Assembly: GCA_050010115.1 (NCBI GenBank)
Contig: JBEKLQ010000003.1
Location: forward strand, 1 to 64,000
Direction: 5' to 3'
Source of the DNA: JAKACA01 sp050010115
GTDB lineage: Bacteria > Actinomycetota > Acidimicrobiia > Acidimicrobiales > Bog-793
DNA: 64,000 nucleotides
This document shows, in pieces, positions 7,864-16,090 of the stretch. Numbering within the stretch: position 1 is the first letter of the stretch; the number at the start of each line of letters is the position of its first letter. The position numbers and the translations under genes were made by a program. Below the pieces are notes generated by a model. The model was not told the DNA's origin. It saw nothing but the letters and a program-made list of their open reading frames with translations, and searched no databases.

Positions 7864-8996
7864 GCTCGCCTCGCCAGGAGCTCGCTGCGTCCATGGCAGC
7901 GGCGGCCACCGCGGTGTTGGAGTCGCTCGACCTGGCCGAACGCGAGGTGGCCGCGTGGCCCTTCCCATCCGATGGTGAGAGGCAGCGGTGGTTCTACACG
8001 CCCACCGACCACGGCGGGGTCGCGCTGGGTGACCTGCGCCCCGGGCAGCAACGGCTTGTCCTCGAACTCGTCGCCAGCGGCCTGTCGCGCGCCGGCTACG
8101 TCACGGTCTCCACGATCATGGGCCTCGACAACGTGCTCGACCAGCTCGAGGCGTGGACGGCGATGTGGGGTCGCGAGCGGGGACGCGACCCGGGCCGCTA
8201 CTACCTGAGGATCTTCGGCGATCCGTTGAGCGACCGCTCGTGGGCATGGCGCTTCGGCGGGCACCACGTGTCGATCAACCACACCGTGGTCGACGGCCGG
8301 GTCGGCGCGACGACGCCGTGCTTCCTCGGCGCTGATCCAGCCAGTTCGCCGCTGCTCGGGCCGCACCCGCTTCGGCCGCTGGCTGGGGCAGAAGATCTCG
8401 GCCGTGAGCTGGTGCGATCGCTCGACGACGCCCAGCGCACCCAGGCGATGGTGTCCGAGGTCGCGCCCGTCGACATCGTCGGAGCCAACCGGGCGCGCAT
8501 CGGCGAGGGAGATCTGCCGCTGCCCCTGGCGGATGTGTGGCGGGGCCGCTTCGATGGGGAGCTCGGGAAGGCAGTGGACGCCTACCAGGAACACGCCGAG
8601 CGGGTGGCTGGCCTCACCGCCGCGCACCTCGACGCCGTCCGGCTCTCCCTCGACCCGAAGGGCATCCGAGCCTCGTCGCTGTCACCGGAGCAACAGCAGA
8701 TTCTCCGGACCCTCCTCGACGTCTACGTCGGGCGCATCCCCGACGCGGTGGCTGACGAGGAGGCCACGAAGTACCAGGGCGAGCGCCTCGACGAACTGGC
8801 GTTCGCGTGGGCCGGTGGCGTCGAGCCTGGCGAGGGCCACTACTACCGAGTCCAAGGCCCTCGGCTGTTGATCGAGTACGACAACACCCAGCGCGGAGCG
8901 AACCACGTCCACACCGTGTGGCGCGATCCCGACGACGACTTCGGAGAGGACCTGCTGCGGGCTCATCACCTGCAATCACACCACCTCCCCGACTGA
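7860..8996 (+). CDS. DUF3500 protein
   Basis: A 378-residue protein with the features of DUF3500: RWFYTPTDHGGVALGDL near the N-terminus, the central RFGGHHVSINHTVVDG, and a C-terminal QGPRLLIEYDNTQ followed by HVHTVWRDPDDDFG. The conserved His residues in GGHHVSINH and HVHTVWRD look like a metal or catalytic site. The biochemical role of the family is not established to my knowledge. The ATG at 7860 overlaps the hydroxylase stop (ATGA); the frame is open further upstream but only in shadow of that gene. The position in an oxygenase operon suggests a hydrolytic or ring-modifying step after hydroxylation; that is inferred. Confidence 0.85.
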   Translation: MSSPRQELAASMAAAATAVLESLDLAEREVAAWPFPSDGERQRWFYTPTDHGGVALGDLRPGQQRLVLELVASGLSRAGYVTVSTIMGLDNVLDQLEAWTAMWGRERGRDPGRYYLRIFGDPLSDRSWAWRFGGHHVSINHTVVDGRVGATTPCFLGADPASSPLLGPHPLRPLAGAEDLGRELVRSLDDAQRTQAMVSEVAPVDIVGANRARIGEGDLPLPLADVWRGRFDGELGKAVDAYQEHAERVAGLTAAHLDAVRLSLDPKGIRASSLSPEQQQILRTLLDVYVGRIPDAVADEEATKYQGERLDELAFAWAGGVEPGEGHYYRVQGPRLLIEYDNTQRGANHVHTVWRDPDDDFGEDLLRAHHLQSHHLPD

Positions 8997-9189
8997 TCGG
9001 GCGGGCCAGAGGTTGCCCGCCGCCGGCTCGACACCCCCAAGGCCATTCCGGCGCAGGCACGTTGTCCGGTCGCCTGATTCCCGCCGAAGCGCAACTCGCC
9101 GTCGACGCCGAGGAGCGAGATGCGGTCCGCTTCGAGACCCACCGTCGTCGGGCGGCAGCGCGAGGTCCACCCCGGCACGGGCAAGACAG

Positions 9190-9345
9190 CTGTGGTGCGG
9201 CGAGTGCCACGACCGAGGCGACGAATCACGGATGATCGTCAACCGAGCAATCGGGCAGCGAGGGGGCGAGTACTTCTACTACTTCTGTCGCGGACGCCAG
9301 CGGCATACCTGCGAGAGCCGACACCTCGACGTCGCGTCGGTCGAG
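9190..9345 (+). pseudogene. Large serine recombinase fragment (zinc-ribbon part)
   Basis: The plus frame encodes CGEC, then GQRGGEYFYYFCRGRQRHTC and a following RHLDVASVE. This is the recombinase zinc-ribbon pattern (C-x2-C, then a YF-x-C-x-G-R-x(4-6)-C strand pair followed by the start of the coiled coil). The catalytic resolvase domain and everything C-terminal are missing. The similarity ends at 9345, a few bases before the antisense IS110 fragment begins, so the junction marks a past insertion or deletion. Confidence 0.65.
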
Positions 9346-9349
9346 TCGG

Positions 9350-9430
9350 GCCAGGCGTGCGAACACAGGCGACGACGATGTCCTTGTGGACGTCGAGGCC
9401 ACTGCAGTGCTCCACGATGACGTCCATCAC
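9350..9430 (-). pseudogene. IS110-family transposase N-terminal fragment
   Basis: The minus strand starts GTGATGGAC at 9430, preceded by AGGAGG. It encodes 27 residues with EHCSGLDVHKDIVVACVR, the DEDD-type catalytic N-terminus of IS110 transposases including the first Asp in GLDVHKD. It is cut off at about 9350, where the serine-recombinase fragment of the other strand ends. Only the 5' end of the element survives, and no complementary end was found in the window. Confidence 0.7.
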
Positions 9431-9519
9431 GTCCTCCTCTCCTCAATCGATGGAGGGCCGCCTGGAGGGACCTCATCGTAAGGAATCTGAAGTTCGTGCT
9501 CGAAGCAACACTGTGTGGT

Positions 9520-10150
9520 GCCCGAGGTCCCCGCGCCTGCTGGCCGGACTGGCGCTACTGGCACACCGATTCTTCCGACCGGCTGGCGACAGCCGGATAG
9601 CCAGGTTCCTTCGCGTTGGTGGGTACGTCGCGATCCTGGCCCTGATACCGGCCAAGGCCATTGTCGAGCAGTTCGCCTTCCAGCCGCCACGTGGGGGTAT
9701 TGATCTGCGCCTGTATCGTCTTATCAGTGGCCCGGACAGTTGGTTAGGCGAGATCCTGTTTCTGGTCTTCATGGCGCTGTACGGGGCTGCCATCCTCTGG
9801 ATGACCTCGCAGCGGTCTCGGGTTGCCCCGGCCACGCTCGCCATCGGTACCGGTGCGGGCATTGTTCTCGGCGTCATGTACGCGGTGGCGCCTCTTGACT
9901 CGAACGGGCCTCCTACCAATCCGTGGCTACCAGGAGCCGATATAGATCCACCTGTGGTGCTCGCATGGATCCTGCTGTTTTGCGCCCCGGCGGTGGCTAT
10001 GGTTGCAGCCGAGCGACGCTACTCCGGATCGGGCAGCTCACCTCCGCTCGCCGGTGCCAAGAGCCGCCAAGTCGTGACGGCAGGGCTCCTCACGAACCTT
10101 GTCGGCGCGTTGTTCGTCACCGTTCTCGGCACTGGCACGCCGAGCACGGC
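9520..10150 (+). pseudogene. Decayed multi-spanning membrane protein gene
   Basis: An open frame whose middle part reads like a membrane protein: LRVGGYVAILALIPAKAIVE, then RGGIDLRLYRLIS, SRVAPATLAIGTGAGIVLGV and NPWLPGADIDPPVVLAWILL, ending in LVGALFVTVLGTGT. Similar sequences occur in streptomycete hypothetical membrane proteins (recalled, not searched). The upstream part of the frame is arginine-rich junk, there is no plausible start, and similarity stops at about 10140, where unrelated sequence begins. It is best read as a gene that lost both ends. Confidence 0.5.
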
Positions 10151-10440
10151 CGCGCAGTCGAATTTGAGATGCTTCACACGGCGGCAATCGCCGCTTGATC
10201 ACACCAGACCCGAACTGGAAGCTGATTCTTCAGCAGTCCCCTTCGAGTCGCGTTCAAGTCCTGTTTCCGACGCCGGCGGGACCTGGAACGGGTAGATGGA
10301 GCGTGTGAGCGCGGGCCTCGGAGTAAGGGCGCGAAGGAGTCCTTCGGCTCTGGCTTCGTGCAGCCGAGCGGCGTAAGCAGGACCGTGCAAGGGGAGCGTT
10401 GTTCTCGGCGTCGTAATCACTAGACGAGCACAAACGGAGG
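10150..10440. other. Gene-free stretch before the Asp-box lipoprotein
   Basis: No gene recognised. A 15-base near-perfect palindrome, CGAAGGAGTCCTTCG, lies at about 10331-10345. A T-loop-like TTCAAGTCC lies at about 10255, but no tRNA fold could be built around it. The lipoprotein promoter should be at the right end; no clear -35/-10 pair was assigned. Confidence 0.5.
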
Positions 10441-10449
10441 ATGGTCGCC

Positions 10450-11688
10450 GTGACACATCTATCGATAATGCTGAGCCGTCATCTGCGGGTGGTCGTGCTC
10501 AGCGTGGCAATCACCACCTCGTCGGTCGTCACCATGGCGGGGTGTGATCAGTCGGCCTCGGTCTCTTCCCGCATAGCACCGGGCCAAGCCGTCGCAACAG
10601 AGTTCGTTGCGACGTCACGCGCGGTGGCCGGCGGCCAGAGCCTGCGTCAAGTGTTGCCGGCAGGCGCCTCGACGACGTGGGCATGGACCGCCAACATGTC
10701 CGGTCGCGGCGCCCAAGGAATCGAGCGGACCACTGACGGCGGCAGTCACTGGACGGACGTCACCCCGCCCGGTCTGGACGATCAGGTCGGCGACCACTAC
10801 ATCAACGGCTTCTTCGCTCTCGGCGCCGATCACGCCTGGGTCGCCTACGGAGGTGTGTCCGAGGCCGACACGCAGACCATCACCGCTACCTCCGACGGCG
10901 GACGTCACTGGAAGATCGTCGGTCGTCAGCCGAACTTCGACACGTGCGACCTCGACTTCGTCACGCCTTCAGACGGCTGGTGCGCGGTGATCACCGCCTA
11001 CAGGGGCTACGAAACCGTCACGCTCTACCGGACCACCGACGACGCCAAACACTGGCGAATCGTCTCTGAGACCGGAACGGGCACCAACCCTCCCGGATCG
11101 CTCCCGTTCCTCGGTGACAAGAACATCCAGTTCGTGAGGCCGAAAGTCGGCTGGACGCTCTTCGCGTACCCCACAGCCGTCCCTCCCCTCTACGAGACAA
11201 CGAACGGCGGGAAGACTTGGGTCAAACGGCATGTGACGAAAGCCTCGGGCGATCTCGACCAGGGCTCGGGCTTCAGCAGCCAACCACTTCTCGAAGGTGA
11301 AGACGGGGCGGTCGGGTACACGATCGGTGGGCCGACGAAGAAGTCGGTCGTCTACGTGACCAACGATGGAGGCGCCGACTGGCGCCCGGTTACGCCACCA
11401 GGTCCGCCCGAAGGGTGGTTGGTGGACACGATCACGCCGCTGCGCTGGCGGCTGGTCAACGGCGATCGCATCCTCGCCACTGACGACGGCGGGAAGACTT
11501 GGCACACGATTACCACCAATGTCAGCTTTCAGCTCTTCTACGCCTACGACTCCCCGACGGCCCCGGTCGTCGATTTCGTGACGAGAGAGGTGGGTTGGAT
11601 CGTGCTTGAAACTCCCGTCACGACGACCCTGTGGCGTACCACCGACGGGGGCAGCAAGTGGCGGCGTGTTGCTATACCTGGCACATAG
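10450..11688 (+). CDS. Lipoprotein with Asp-box (BNR-like) beta-propeller
   Basis: An exported lipoprotein of about 412 residues. A hydrophobic signal segment ends in a lipobox-like VTMAGC, then the mature protein carries seven Asp-box-type repeats: TTDGGSHW, TSDGGRHW, TTDDAKHW, TTNGGKTW, TNDGGADW, TDDGGKTW and TTDGGSKW. This implies a seven-bladed propeller of the sialidase/Ycf48 fold class. Catalytic sialidase Arg/Glu/Tyr sites are not evident, so a binding or scaffold role on the outer face of the membrane is more likely. GGAGG at 10436-10440 directly abuts an ATG at 10441, too close for initiation, so GTG 10450 (or ATG 10468) is preferred. It stands alone within the decayed island. Confidence 0.75.
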   Translation: MTHLSIMLSRHLRVVVLSVAITTSSVVTMAGCDQSASVSSRIAPGQAVATEFVATSRAVAGGQSLRQVLPAGASTTWAWTANMSGRGAQGIERTTDGGSHWTDVTPPGLDDQVGDHYINGFFALGADHAWVAYGGVSEADTQTITATSDGGRHWKIVGRQPNFDTCDLDFVTPSDGWCAVITAYRGYETVTLYRTTDDAKHWRIVSETGTGTNPPGSLPFLGDKNIQFVRPKVGWTLFAYPTAVPPLYETTNGGKTWVKRHVTKASGDLDQGSGFSSQPLLEGEDGAVGYTIGGPTKKSVVYVTNDGGADWRPVTPPGPPEGWLVDTITPLRWRLVNGDRILATDDGGKTWHTITTNVSFQLFYAYDSPTAPVVDFVTREVGWIVLETPVTTTLWRTTDGGSKWRRVAIPGT

Positions 11689-11853
11689 CCTCACCCCATG
11701 GCCTGGCCCGTGACGCACACGCCTGACCTTCATGCACACTCACGGCACCGGACGCGGGCCGGCGGACGCTATCTCGGGCACGCGTTGCGGGTGACCGATT
11801 GAGAGACCGAACGATGCTCCTACGTTGTCCGATACGGATTCTGGCGTATTCGA

Positions 11854-12511
11854 CACGTTGTCCCAACCAGCGCCGCCGGTTCCTTGCCGCAACCCTTCGC
11901 GTATCGAGGCGATCACTTTGTTCCCGATCACCGGATCGGCGAATAGGATCCGGTCACGGTCACTGAGGAGGGGCTCAAACGCGGCGCGCAAGGCATCGTC
12001 TCCTTGGCTGATCGCTTCGGATGATATGAACCCCGACGCAAACGTCGCTGCCGCCTCGGCTGGGTTGCCGGGGAGCAGTTCGACCGCGCGGGAGTCGATC
12101 TCCGAAAGCCCTTCAATCGCTCCCGGTACTCCCTAAACGGGCCGGCCCCGGACGCCACCCCAACTCTCGTCACCGTCCGGAGTCGGCGGCTGCAGTAGCG
12201 AGCGCAAACGGGCCGCCCCCGGAGAGACCGAGCGTTGCGAACCGCTCGACGCCCAGCTGCCCTGCGATGTTCAACGCATCGCGCCCAACGCTCAAGAGGC
12301 CGAAGAGGCAGGGCGACGAGCCTCCGCGGCCGGGACGGTCGAACGACAACAGCCTGAAGCGTTCTGCGGCCGCGATCTCGTCCCCGAACGCCAGATCCAA
12401 GCGGGAGCCCGGCGTGCCATGGAAGTACACTGGGGAACCGTTTGGGTCTCCGGCCTCACGGATCCGCACGGTCCTGTCCTCGACGATGACATCCCGCTCA
12501 GAAGTGGCCAT
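11854..12511 (-). pseudogene. Alpha/beta hydrolase gene broken by two frameshifts
   Basis: The minus strand from ATG 12511 encodes a hydrolase start with the oxyanion motif FHGTPGSRLD and the nucleophile elbow GLSGGGPFAL. The frame then stops near 12170. The homologous sequence continues in a second frame (VTRVGVASGAGPF), and after another shift near 12110 in a third (GLSEIDSRAVELLPGNPAEA, then AAFEPLLSDRDRILFADPVI). Similarity ends around 11854, and the last third with the catalytic Asp and His is missing. Two frameshifts and a lost 3' end make this a clear pseudogene. Confidence 0.75.
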
Positions 12512-12707
12512 GGCGGAGGGTAGCAAGCGCCCACCGCTCAACAGCGTGTCGTGTCGAGTGTCGGCCGTCTTGTCGCGGCGGCAGCGTCATATGTTCATGA
12601 CAGACCAGGGCGTCGCCACCCTGTGGGTGCCGGAGTGTCTCCGAACGCCGGCTGAGTGACAGTCACCATCGGGTCGTGTTGGCCTCCGACCTGACAGGAT
12701 AGGACGC

Positions 12708-13400
12708 ATGGTGCACGTGACGGTGAGGCGAGTGGACTTCGGCTACTTCGTGCGGCCGGGAACCGAGACAGGCAGCGGTCAAGCTCGCGTCGAGCCGTGC
12801 CTCGGGTACCTCGTCGACCTTCCCGACGGAGCGCTCCTCGTGGACACCGGCATGGGTTCGCATCCCGACGTGGACGGCCACTACCGGCCCCGCAGACGGG
12901 CGCTGGACGCCGCGCTGTTCGAGGTTGGGGCCACGGTCAAAGACATCCGCTGGGTTACCAACTGCCACCTGCACTTCGACCATTGCGGAGGAAACCCGGC
13001 GTTCGCCGGCCGGCCGATATTCGCCCAGCGCGTCGAGCTGGAAACGGCCCGAACCACCCAGGACTACACCCTTCCCGAGCTCGTCGACCCGCCAGGCGTC
13101 ACCTACGAGGTGCTCGACGGTGAAGCTGAGATCCTGCCCGGTGTCGTGGTGGTCCCAACCCCCGGCCACACAGCCGGTCACCACTCCGTGGTCGTACGGC
13201 GGCGAGATGGGACGGTGATCGTCGCCGGCCAAAGTCACGACACCGCGACCTCCTATTCAAGCGACGTACTTGGCTGGCGGGCCACTTGCGACGGACACGT
13301 CAACGAGCTCGCTGTCGCCCCGGCATGGATCTCACGATTGCAGCAGTTCGATCCAGCGCGGGTCGTCTTCGCCCATGACAACTCTGTGTGGGAGCCATAG
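12708..13400 (+). CDS. Metallo-beta-lactamase-fold hydrolase (lactonase-like)
   Basis: A 230-residue MBL-fold metallohydrolase. The metal motif HLHFDH (His87, His89, Asp91, His92) and a later PTPGHTAGHHS (His154) are present, and LLVDTGMGSHPD matches the early loop. The arrangement resembles the AHL-lactonase branch (AttM/AiiA-like) more than glyoxalase II or beta-lactamases, so a lactone ester substrate is plausible but not shown. Length is usual for the family. The gene is intact, stands alone, and is followed 123 bases later by the first copy of the ~120-bp element. Confidence 0.85.
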   Translation: MVHVTVRRVDFGYFVRPGTETGSGQARVEPCLGYLVDLPDGALLVDTGMGSHPDVDGHYRPRRRALDAALFEVGATVKDIRWVTNCHLHFDHCGGNPAFAGRPIFAQRVELETARTTQDYTLPELVDPPGVTYEVLDGEAEILPGVVVVPTPGHTAGHHSVVVRRRDGTVIVAGQSHDTATSYSSDVLGWRATCDGHVNELAVAPAWISRLQQFDPARVVFAHDNSVWEP

Positions 13401-13480
13401 GAAGGGTTGGCGGACCACAAATCAGGAGCGAGGATATCCCTGAATCCCGGGTGCGAGAGGGATGGGCACCGTCCCTGAAC

Positions 13481-13507
13481 GCGGTTTGGAGGTGGTTATC
13501 AAACCGC
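13481..13507. other. Hairpin GCGGTTTG...CAAACCGC
   Basis: Perfect 8-bp arms (13481-13488, 13500-13507) around an 11-base loop. It lies 80 bases after the metallohydrolase gene and just before the first 120-bp element. It may be the terminator of the hydrolase gene; no U-tract follows. Confidence 0.45.
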
Positions 13508-13522
13508 TGTTGCGTGTCTTGA

Positions 13523-13644
13523 GGGGGTTGGAGTAAGGCCCTCAAGGTCGCAGAGCGCCGCGGTTCCAGATCGGGCCGATGAACAGGGAAGACGTTGTGA
13601 TTTCGACAACGGAGTGGAGCTAATGAGACGTTACTCCAACCCCC
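13523..13644 (-). repeat. 120-bp palindromic element, copy A
   Basis: A 122-bp element bounded by perfect 14-bp inverted repeats (13523-13536 GGGGGTTGGAGTAA and 13631-13644 TTACTCCAACCCCC). Off-centre inside lies a second hairpin, CGTTGT (13593-13598) / ACAACG (13606-13611), with loop GATTTCG. Copies B, C and D share length, inner hairpin and end sequences in the same orientation. The first 25 bases from 13525 match copy B at 24 positions. Confidence 0.75.
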
Positions 13645-13735
13645 CTGGCAGGGCCTCTGAACTGGGAGAACTCGTCCCAGCTGCCTTGCAGCGTAACACA
13701 ACCGAAACAGAAACCAGCCCTCTCATCGACGTCAG

Positions 13736-13885
13736 CGGCGGCTCCGGAGGGAGGAGGTCGGGCATCTCGTGGAGGACTACGTCAACGGTGCCAGCGTCGA
13801 GGATCTGATTGTCGCCTACGGCGTCAACCGCACCACGGTCTACGCTCATCTCGATCGAGGTGGTGTCACTCGCGCCACCAGACCG
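13736..13885 (+). pseudogene. Helix-turn-helix remnant of a recombinase-like protein
   Basis: The plus frame reads LRREEVGHLVEDYVNG, then ASVEDLIVAYGVNRTTVYAH and LDRGGVTR. This is the tandem-helix HTH seen at the C-terminus of resolvases and in small recombinase-associated proteins (L-x-A-x-x-G-V-x-R-T-T-V). There is no start codon in the conserved part's frame that fits a whole protein, and no catalytic domain. It begins about 90 bases to the right of element A. Most likely a mobile-element leftover; a small free-standing DNA-binding protein starting at GTG 13769 is a less likely alternative. Confidence 0.45.
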
Positions 13886-14613
13886 CGCAAACTGTCGCAC
13901 GCATATACCTCGTCCAGGAGGTCGACCATCGCACGCCACGACCTCCTGTCCGACAGCTCGTGATACCCCACCTCAGGTGGCCCTAACTGAGATGCTTTGG
14001 GGTTGGTGAAGCTGTGTTTGGCGCCGCCGTAGAGGTTCATCTGCCAGTCGACCCCAGCGGCGTGCATCTCCTCCTCGAAGGCCCCACGCTGTTCTGCAGG
14101 CATCCAAGGATCCTCGCTGCCGATGCAGACGAGTACTTTTCCTGTGATGTTGCGGGAGTCCTCCGGGTTGTGATCGGCCGAACCGGGGTGAAAACCGGTC
14201 ACGGCCTTCAGGTCAGCATGATCTCTGGCTAGCTCGAGCATCATCACGGCCCCAAAGCAGTAGCCGATTGCAGCGATCTTCGCGGTGTCCACACGCGGCT
14301 CAGCCGAAAGGACGTTGAGCCCGGCCCGGCTGATGGATCTCATAAGGTTCGGATTCGTGCCCAGGTAGGTGAGCCGGGCCATCATCTCGTCGGGGTCTGT
14401 GTAAATGCGCCTACCGCCGTGATAGTCCATAGCGAAGGCGACGTATCCGAGCTCGGCCAGTCGGCGCGCCCGGTCTAGTTCATGGTCATCAAGTCCACCG
14501 GCCTCGTGAGCGACTGGTACCCCTGGTCGCTTTCTGTCACCTTCGGGCAGGACTAGTCGTCCAATCATGACCTTGCCGTCGGCCCTGTACTCCACATCTC
14601 GAGTCTGAAGCAT
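13846..14613 (-). CDS. Dienelactone hydrolase family protein
   Basis: A 255-residue alpha/beta hydrolase of the dienelactone hydrolase family. The catalytic triad is visible: Cys119 in GYCFGA, Asp168 in GSEDPWMP and His200 in GAKHSFTN. The frame is open far upstream, but ATG 14613 is chosen because it begins the family's usual first strand (MLQTRDVEYRADG) and lies after element B. The enzyme hydrolyses lactone or ester bonds in the cytosol; the classical role is opening dienelactones from chlorocatechol breakdown. No catechol genes are nearby, so the substrate is unknown. The 3' end overlaps the antisense HTH remnant, and the last 20 residues look non-homologous, so the C-terminus may be altered by an insertion. 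Confidence 0.8.
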   Translation of the reverse strand: MLQTRDVEYRADGKVMIGRLVLPEGDRKRPGVPVAHEAGGLDDHELDRARRLAELGYVAFAMDYHGGRRIYTDPDEMMARLTYLGTNPNLMRSISRAGLNVLSAEPRVDTAKIAAIGYCFGAVMMLELARDHADLKAVTGFHPGSADHNPEDSRNITGKVLVCIGSEDPWMPAEQRGAFEEEMHAAGVDWQMNLYGGAKHSFTNPKASQLGPPEVGYHELSDRRSWRAMVDLLDEVYACDSLRGLVARVTPPRSR

Positions 14614-14691
14614 CACCTGAATGTAAGCGCAGGGCGACCCCTGATCCAGCAGCGCAACGAGCGACAGATCGCCCGGATCCGCGCTCTTCAC

Positions 14692-14810
14692 GGGTTGGAG
14701 TAAGCCCCTCAAGGTCATCGAGCGACCGGACAAGGAATCAGGGTGCTGAACAGCGAGAACGTTGTGAATTCGACAACGAGTGGAGGTGAGCGGACAGTTC
14801 GCGAACCGCC
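14692..14810 (-). repeat. 120-bp palindromic element, copy B
   Basis: Copy B of the family. The left end (14692-14716) is nearly identical to copy A, and the inner hairpin is CGTTGT (14760-14765) / ACAACG (14773-14778) with loop GAATTCG. On the minus strand the right end reads GGTTCGCGAAC followed by a CACCTCCAC-type run, as in copy C. It lies between the dienelactone hydrolase gene and the toxin-antitoxin pair. Terminal inverted repeats are weaker here than in A and C. Confidence 0.7.
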
Positions 14811-14930
14811 GTCTTACCCCCGGTGTGCAGGGGTTTCTTGATCTTGCCACGATGGCCGACTTGGTATAGATGCTATTAGAGTGCATTTCGTTATATTCTG
14901 ACTTAACCCACCGGCGACCCCGGGCCTGCG

Positions 14931-14959
14931 TGGACAGTCGAGCAATGTGTGACTAGTAT
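14931..14959 (+). promoter_or_regulatory. Promoter of the toxin-antitoxin operon (leaderless)
   Basis: TGGACA (14931-14936), a 17-base spacer, then TAGTAT (14954-14959). The antitoxin ATG stands at 14967, seven bases after the -10, so transcription would start at or next to the A of the start codon. No ribosome binding site is visible, which fits leaderless translation, common in actinobacteria. Confidence 0.6.
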
Positions 14960-14966
14960 TCTGGTC

Positions 14967-15239
14967 ATGTCAGAGACACTGCCCTTGGCGGAGATCAAAG
15001 CTCACCTCTCTGAGATCGTCGATCGGATAGAGCGCGAGCACGAGCGGATCGTGCTGACCCGGCACGGTCGGCCGGCTGCGGTGCTCATGAGCCCTGCCGA
15101 CCTGGCCGCCATGGAAGACACGTTGGAGCTGCTCTCGGACCCTGCGGCGCTCCAGGAGATCCGGGCGGGTCGGGATGAGGTAGAGAAGGGACAGACAGTG
15201 AGTGCGGAAGCGCTGCGCGCCAAGTACCTCAACAAGTGA
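14967..15239 (+). CDS. Type II antitoxin, Phd/YefM family
   Basis: A 90-residue Phd/YefM-type antitoxin. The N-terminal DNA-binding half reads LPLAEIKAHLSEIVDRIE and VLTRHGRPAAVLMSPADL, the hallmark beta-hairpin of the family. The C-terminal part (EIRAGRDEVEKGQTVSAEAL) is the flexible toxin-neutralising region. ATG 14967 is preferred over the in-frame GTG 14949, because a well-spaced promoter ends just before it. Its stop overlaps the toxin start by four bases (GTGA). Antitoxins of this type bind their own promoter, so autoregulation is expected. Confidence 0.88.
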   Translation: MSETLPLAEIKAHLSEIVDRIEREHERIVLTRHGRPAAVLMSPADLAAMEDTLELLSDPAALQEIRAGRDEVEKGQTVSAEALRAKYLNK

Positions 15240-15511
15240 CGGGCGGTGGCTACCGGCTTGTGGTGGCCGCCACCGCCGAACGCGCGCTTGCGCGACTCCC
15301 CGAGGCAGTCGCTGCCGCCATCGTCGAATTCCTGCTGGGGCCGCTCGTCGATGCTCCCCGCCGAGTCGGCCATCCCCTGCAGCGCGAGCTCGCCGGCCTG
15401 TGGTCTGCCAGGCGTGGCTCCTACCGCGTCGTGTACGAGATCGACGACGGTGCCGACGAAGTCAGCGTGCTGCGCATCGACCATCGCTCAGACGTGTATC
15501 GACCGCGCTGA
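15236..15511 (+). CDS. Type II toxin, RelE/ParE family
   Basis: A 91-residue RelE/ParE-fold toxin, normally an mRNA interferase acting on translating ribosomes. The C-terminal core is complete: WSARRGSYRVVYEIDD, then VSVLRIDHRSDVYR, holding the basic and Tyr residues of the RelE active face. GTG 15236 overlaps the antitoxin stop, which ties expression of the pair. The pair sits inside the decayed island between elements B and C, a typical place for a stabilisation module. Confidence 0.88.
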   Translation: MTGGGYRLVVAATAERALARLPEAVAAAIVEFLLGPLVDAPRRVGHPLQRELAGLWSARRGSYRVVYEIDDGADEVSVLRIDHRSDVYRPR

Positions 15512-15621
15512 TGATCCGGTGCCCGCGTCGACGCCGCGAAGAACCGGAGGGCATCAACCTGTCCGGAGAACTTGGGGACAGCTCGCGGCACACGAAGTCA
15601 CCGCAATGGTAGACAGCTGCC

Positions 15622-16090
15622 GTGGACATGCTCGTGTTGGGGGCGACTGGCCGTGCGGCCCAATCTGCCGTTCCCCTGCTCGCCCGGCAGGAGGAAATCG
15701 GAAGGATCATGATGGCCGGGCGCGATCTGGCCGCGGTCGATGCTCGGCGAGCAGAGCTCGGTGTTGATGCCATCACCGTCCAGGTTGACGCCACGGATGA
15801 GGCACAGGTTGCCGACGCGGCGCTCAACTGCGATCTCGTGCTGAACCTCGCGGGTTTGGACCATGCGACCCCGATCTCCGGAGCACGTGGCGCATTGGCC
15901 GCCGGCTGCCAGTATGTGGACATCGGGGCTTCTGCGACCGCCGTCCTGACGTTGTTGGGCTGGACGGATGAGTTCGAAGCTGCAGGACTGGCCTGTCTGC
16001 CATCGATCGGGCTTTGCCTGGAGCGATGAACCTGTTGGCCTGCCAGGCCGCTGCGCAGCTCGACCGCTGCGACTCGGTGTCGGTGAACTG
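15622..16090 (+). pseudogene. Saccharopine dehydrogenase-like NAD(P)-binding gene, frameshifted and truncated
   Basis: The frame from GTG 15622 (ATG 15628) encodes a Rossmann domain starting MLVLGATGRAAQSAVPLL with the usual VQVDATDEAQVADAA and CQYVDIGASATAV of saccharopine-dehydrogenase-like oxidoreductases. It stops at about 16029. The homologous sequence resumes in another frame as PGAMNLLACQAAAQLDRCDS and ends near 16090, where an unrelated HTH remnant is fused. About two thirds of the usual protein is missing. Pseudogene by frameshift and 3' loss. Confidence 0.65.

Noticed and set aside
10199..10300. tRNA-like TTCAAGTCC at about 10255
   Set aside because: The T-stem does not pair and no acceptor or anticodon arm could be formed around it.
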